A DNA stretch of 64,000 nt from Pseudopithomyces maydicus (lineage: Eukaryota; Ascomycota; Dothideomycetes; Pleosporales; Didymosphaeriaceae): NCBI GenBank assembly GCA_026873275.1, contig JANTUC010000012.1:888001-952000 (forward strand). The letters are read 5' to 3'. The translations under genes were made by a program, and so were the position numbers. The notes below the pieces were generated by a model, which worked only from the letters and a program-made list of their open reading frames with translations, did no database searches and was not told the DNA's origin. Within the stretch, counting starts at the first letter, position 1; every line of letters begins with the position of its first letter. This document shows positions 59,651 through 64,000 of this stretch, one piece after another.

Positions 59651-61797
59651 ACGCGATTACCTCTTAAAGCCCTTAATTTACTAAGATACCTATTAATATA
59701 AGAAATATTATAGCCCTAATAAAATTTAAAGTAGTATAAATAATAAAGGTATTTTATAAATAGCTAGAAAGATTTATAAATATAATATTCTTTTACTAAT
59801 TAAGATAAATAATTTTATTTTAGTAATTAAAGTATTTCTTAAAAATACTAAGACTCTAGGGGCGCTAGTTAATATAAATTATAAATACTTTATAATAATA
59901 ATTTTATATATAGCTGCGCAGTTAGCGGTATATATACTTTAAATTCTATATTAATAATTATATTAAACTATAGGAAGCGCGGCGCAGGATTTATAAATTA
60001 ACTAAATTATAATTTTTAATTATAATATTAGTAGGTAGTACTAATAATTATACGTCTATATAATTTAGAGCCTATACTAGAATAAAATTTTAAAGATATT
60101 ATAGATAAGGTAGGCTAAGATAGTACTAAATATTAAAAGGGAGAATTATATATTAGATAGGCAGAAGGATTATAATATATTTATATAGAATTTAAGTATA
60201 CTAGAGCTAGAAAGGAATTATCCTTAATTAATATAAAAAATAATAAAGTCCTAAATAATTAAAATATAAAAAAGAAATTTTATAAAGATTAGCTAGTCTA
60301 AATATCCCTTTAAAATATTATATAGATTCTAGTTATAATACTTCTTAATTAAACTAAATAAAAAAAACTATATTAAATTTAAAATTTATAAAAAATAAAA
60401 GGGCTTTTTTTAATAAACTAGCTAAGTTCTAAAACCTATTTAATAAGTCTAGAGTAAAGGGCCTCCCCTTATATAAAAATAAACTAGACCACTATATCTA
60501 CCTAAAATAAAACTTAAAAAAGTATAAATTAGAGCTGTTATAGGGCCTATTATATAAAATATTATATAAATAGCTTTTAAAGCTCTGCTATTAACTTATA
60601 TTCTTTATAAATAAAAGGTAAATTTAAATAAACTTATTTATAGTAGGGGCCTTAGTCCTTTTTACGCCTAAATTAGGCAGAAAATAATTATTATATATTA
60701 ATTATTACTTACTTAATATAGTTATAAAATTAAATTAATATTTATTATCATTAGTAAAAGAGACGCTGCGTATATTACCTATAATAATTTAATTTAGTAA
60801 AATAAATATCTGCGCGGCGTTTTATAAGATAAAAGTAATTAAAGGGAATAAATATAAAATAGTTTTTTATATTAAATTTAGGCTATATAAATAATTAATT
60901 TATCCTTTTAGCCTTGTCAGTGCTCTAGCTATATTTTAAAAATATATTAATAATACCTTTTAGGGAGCCCTTAGCACTATCTATATAATTTATTTAAATA
61001 ATATTTTAGTTTATACCTTAGATATATAGAAATAACACTAAGATTATATATAATATATATTATACCTAATTTATAATATTAGCTTATATATTAATATATT
61101 TAAGTATAGGTTTATAGTAAAGGAAGTTAAGTATTTAGACTTTATTATTAGAGTAGAAAAGTTTATAAAATTTAATTTTAAAAAGATAGAGGCTATCTAA
61201 AAGTAGAAATTTTTAATAATTTTAAAAAAAGTTTAATAATTTATTAAATTTATAAATTTTTATTATAATTTCCTCTAAAACTTCTTTGGGATAGCGTTAC
61301 TACTCTATTAATTAATAAAAAAAGGGGTTCTCTTTTATTAGGGATATAAGACTAATAAGGCCTTTTATAAATTTAAATCCCTTTTTATTATAGGGCTAGT
61401 CTTTATCCTATAAAACTTAAAATAGGACACTATAATTAAGATAAATTATTTAGGGATAGTTATAAAAGAATATTTTTTATAAAAGGTTAAGAGTATCTAA
61501 TACTTAATAGTATATTATTTAGTCTTCCTAATACTAGTAGAAAAAAATTATATTATATATAATAAGGAGCTGCTAGCTATTATTTAATATTTTAAAATTT
61601 AAATAATTAAGCTTATATCTATCTATAACCTATTTATAATTCTAATAGATTATAAGAATTTAAAATATTTTACTAAAATTTATAAATTAAGTAAACAGTA
61701 ATACTATTAAGCTAAATTAATAATACGCTTTAATTATATATTATAATATTACTTAAGGTTATAAGCTACACAACCTAATACACTTAGTGTCACGGGG
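59650..61797 (+). pseudogene. Element H pol: protease, RT, RNase H
   Basis: A protease-like motif TLGALVNINY at about 59853-59882 (family: ALVDTG). RT: KINICAAFYKIKV at about 60800, FSLVSALAIFQKYIN and YLNNILVYTLD (YLNN at 60991-61002, family YLDD). Thumb: VKYLDFII, then FIKFINFYYNFL. RNase H: NYIIYNKELLAIIQYF at about 61548-61595 and ILIDYKNLKYF. It ends at the LTR at 61798, so integrase is missing. Confidence 0.8.
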
Positions 61798-62281
61798 CAC
61801 ACTCTATAGTCCCGTGGACTGAGGGTGTGCGCGTTTGGGGTATGGTGAGTTAAGAGGAGCGGACGGGTAAGTATAAGTTACGTAGGTTGAATATTAATTA
61901 ATATAATAAGATTATTATTGCTAAATGCTTAATAGTAATCTTCACTGTAAAAGTAAGGGACAGTAGAATTGAATTAAGAATTAATAATAAGGACTATTTA
62001 AGACGAACGGTCGTTATTATATACCTATAGGTACGAACTAGCTCTGTGGGCTCTATAGGCTCTATAGGTTTTATAAGTTATAAAGCCTATAGAGCTACAG
62101 AGCCGTAGAGCTACTATATAATCCCTATTATATATTTATATTATGCTCTATATTTAACTTATAGCTATAATTAAGTAAATTATTATAATAAGCCCGCTTA
62201 CTGCTTATGCTCAACTCCTATCGGTCCTTATTATCCTAGTTATAATAATTGTCATCCTGTTGCGGCGTAACAGCCGTAATA
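61798..62281 (+). repeat. C-type LTR (484 bp), little mutated
   Basis: TGTCACGGGGCACACTC to CAGCCGTAATA. It is close to 25806-26299 (reverse). The flanks CTTAG (61793-61797) and AGCAC (62282-62286) do not match, and the right side does not continue element H. It is therefore a recombinant LTR or one flanked by a deletion, not a simple solo LTR. Confidence 0.88.
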
Positions 62282-63031
62282 AGCACCTTAAAGGCCTCTA
62301 AATTGAATAGATTTCAAGAATTATAATAATATTATAAATTTTATTTAATTTACTAATTTATTCTAGACACCTTAAATTCTAATTCTAAGATAGGTTTATT
62401 AATATCCTAAATAAGTATTTATAAAGAAAGAGATAGAGGGATTTATACATTTATATTAATAAAAATAATTTAATTTTTAAAAGTAGAGGCTATAATTAAT
62501 TTAATAAAAATTTTGTTTTTATAGTTTAGAGCGTTTTACGCGAGATAATAAAGAATAATATTAATTAATTATAAATAAAAGAGTAAAACCTTTTTAATAA
62601 TTTTTTAAATTTATTTAAAATAGGCTCTTTACTGGAATCCTTAAAAATAAAATTTAATATAATTAAGGGGGTTTAGCAAATAAATATAAAATAATAATAA
62701 TAAAAAGAAAAGTAGGGTCTATGAAAATACTAAATTTACTAATAATTCTTTGAGTGTATATATATAGTAGAAGGTAATATAAATAATTATAATATTTTTA
62801 AATAATCTTTACTAAATAATAGTTTTATTAAAATACTTTTAAAAATGATAATAGTTTAGTAAATAGTAATATATTATTTAAGCTATTGAATTAATAAAAT
62901 AAAAAGAGGGGATGATTTATTAGCCTATAATTATTTTTTTAATTATAAAGAGCGCCTGTAAAGTTCTTTAAAATTTATAATTATATTAACAGCTTTTAAT
63001 AAAATGTAAATTTTATTTTTAAGGAACTTAA
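62282..63031. other. No gene recognised
   Basis: AT-rich with scattered TG/CA. No repeat partner inside the window and no LTR end. A few short Lys/Asn-rich frames, none with a motif. It ends at CTTAA, the target duplication of the next LTR. Confidence 0.4.
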
Positions 63032-63467
63032 TATTAAGATCTGTAGATGGCTGCGGCACAGCATCGATCCCATATATAATTAGAGGCCCGGGGCGGGCTG
63101 TGTAATTATATAGTTATGTGACCTAATTAGTATAATTAGTAGTCTTAGCGCACTAAGCATACTAAACAGCTCGTATACTAATTACTGAGCAAAGGCTAAT
63201 TAGTGTGATTAATTAATTAGTGGGACTGATTAACCTAAATATATAGGAACCCGAGTTTCCTTCGTAGATACTCGTGTTTAACCTATTTATTAATCTATCG
63301 TTTAGATTTACTTAGGCCCCCTTGTTAATTTAGTATTATACGTAATACTGATACTAACTACCCTATTAACCCGCTCACGCAGTCAATAACCCTTCTCCCT
63401 CTGTAAGTTGCTCCTGCCCGAGAACCAACCTTAACCTCTAGGATTAGCTACCCTCGTGGTCTTAACA
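63032..63467 (+). repeat. Solo A-type LTR (436 bp) with CTTAA target duplication
   Basis: Starts TATTAAGATC (from TGTTAAGATC) and ends GGTCTTAACA, so the ends form an inverted repeat. CTTAA flanks it on both sides (63027-63031 and 63468-63472). The block from 63275 on matches the LTRs of A (17230 and 31340) and keeps many CA/TG and CG dinucleotides. Its first 200 bp are more divergent. Confidence 0.9.
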
Positions 63468-63472
63468 CTTAA

Positions 63473-63910
63473 CTACCTTAGGGCCTAAATTATATATTTT
63501 ATATTAAAATAGAACTTTTAAATTTTTAAGTAATAATATTATTTTTTAAAACTTATTTTAAGCTAAAATAAAATCTTTTATAAAAATATTTAATTTTTAA
63601 GCAATTGCGCTGCCCCTAAAACTTATTTAAAATTTAATTAAAGATTTCTTTTCTATAAGATTTAAGTAAAATTAACACCCTATTTAAACTTTTAAAATAA
63701 AATAAATTTTTAAGTTGCCTTCTTAGGCTAAGTAGAAAATAAGTTGAATATAATATAAAATTATAGTATAATTATATAGAATAAACCTTTTAAGTAAAAC
63801 TAGATAATATATTTTAAGTTAAATAAAAATATATTAAATTAGCTAAAAGAAAAGACACTTAAAAAAAGATTTATATAATATTAAAGGGGTTTATAAATAT
63901 AAATGCTTAT
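63473..63910. other. No gene recognised
   Basis: AT-rich. Two similar short stretches with AAAACTTATTT near 63548 and 63617 hint at an internal duplication. No coding motif. Confidence 0.35.
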
Positions 63911-63990
63911 AAGGCAGCCTAAAATAGATACTTAGTAGTTTAAAGGGGTGCTTAGTAGCCTAAAGGGGGTCTAAAGTAGCCTAAACTAGA
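63911..63990. repeat. 20-bp tandem repeat at the window end
   Basis: Four 20-bp units starting at 63911, 63931, 63951 and 63971, sharing GTAGCCTAAA with G-rich spacers (AGGGGT). The array probably continues beyond the window. Confidence 0.7.
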
Positions 63991-64000
63991 CTAGGGCCTT

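Larger units (their letters stand above)
58335..61797 (+). mobile_element. Element H: Gypsy element, 3'-truncated, inserted in G1c
   Basis: TGTTAAGGACTCGGC at 58335 marks an LTR-like start exactly where G1c homology ends. Gag, protease, RT and RNase H follow on +. RNase H ends in PNTL (family: PADALS) at 61797, where a C-type LTR begins. Integrase, the 3' LTR and the second target duplication are absent. The LTR end cannot be set without a partner; gag-like sequence starts by about 59000. Confidence 0.82.

Noticed and set aside
62282..62700. Continuation of element H integrase to the right of the C-type LTR
   Set aside because: No integrase motif and no match to the expected frame; the flanking 5-mers do not agree either.
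1..64000. Host protein-coding genes, rRNA/tRNA genes, CRISPR arrays, telomeric repeats
   Set aside because: No frame outside transposons is intact, no rRNA or tRNA signatures were noticed, no regularly spaced direct repeats of CRISPR type are present, and no TTAGGG arrays were seen.

Overview
The window looks like a heavily mutated, AT-rich repeat block from a filamentous ascomycete fungus. Nearly all of it is nested, dead transposable elements. TpA and the stop codons TAA and TAG are greatly over-represented, while CpA and TpG are rare. Stops in old reading frames mostly fall where Gln or Trp would be expected, and repeat copies differ by C/T and G/A transitions. This is the signature of repeat-induced point mutation (RIP). 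I see no intact host gene, no rRNA or tRNA gene and no CRISPR array. Element names used here (G1, A, B, C, D, E, H, F, T1-T3) are local labels.

Layout. 1-15823: two head-to-tail copies of a long Gypsy-type element (G1a, G1b), both on the + strand; G1b is cut at about 15823. 15824-17025: degraded repeat F, copy 1. 17026-31490: chromodomain Gypsy element A (+), split by a complete 7.9-kb Gypsy element B (pol on -, 22253-30174, target duplication ATTAT). B is itself split by a solo LTR (25806-26299, target duplication ATTCC). 31491-38391: Gypsy element C (pol on -), inserted into the right LTR of A. 38392-40504: Tc1-like DNA transposon T1 (transposase on -). 40507-42569: repeat F, copy 2. 42570-43001: reversed B-type LTR cut by a Tc1 end fragment (T3). 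43319-49251: complete Gypsy element E (pol on -, target duplication ATTAA). 49670-54080: Gypsy element D (-). 54085-58334: a third G1 copy, interrupted by a solo LTR (55217-55792) and a second Tc1-like copy T2 (55795-57903, transposase on +). 58335-61797: Gypsy element H (+), cut off by a C-type LTR (61798-62281). 63032-63467: solo A-type LTR with target duplication CTTAA. The window ends in a 20-bp tandem repeat.

How the parts relate. The insertions give a relative order: A is older than B, B is older than the 25806 LTR, A is older than C, and G1c is older than the LTR, T2 and H insertions. The Tc1-like copies are far less RIP-mutated than their surroundings and look like later arrivals. They share stop codons and a spliceosomal intron with a clear branch point.

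The most notable pattern is that A, B and C each carry remains of a separate, antisense reading frame between the 3' end of pol and the 3' LTR. It is a short protein with a (formerly) Cys-rich N-terminal half and a charged helical C-terminal half. All coding calls come from reading translations by eye through stops. Boundaries of degraded genes are therefore approximate; LTR and transposon ends with target duplications are exact.
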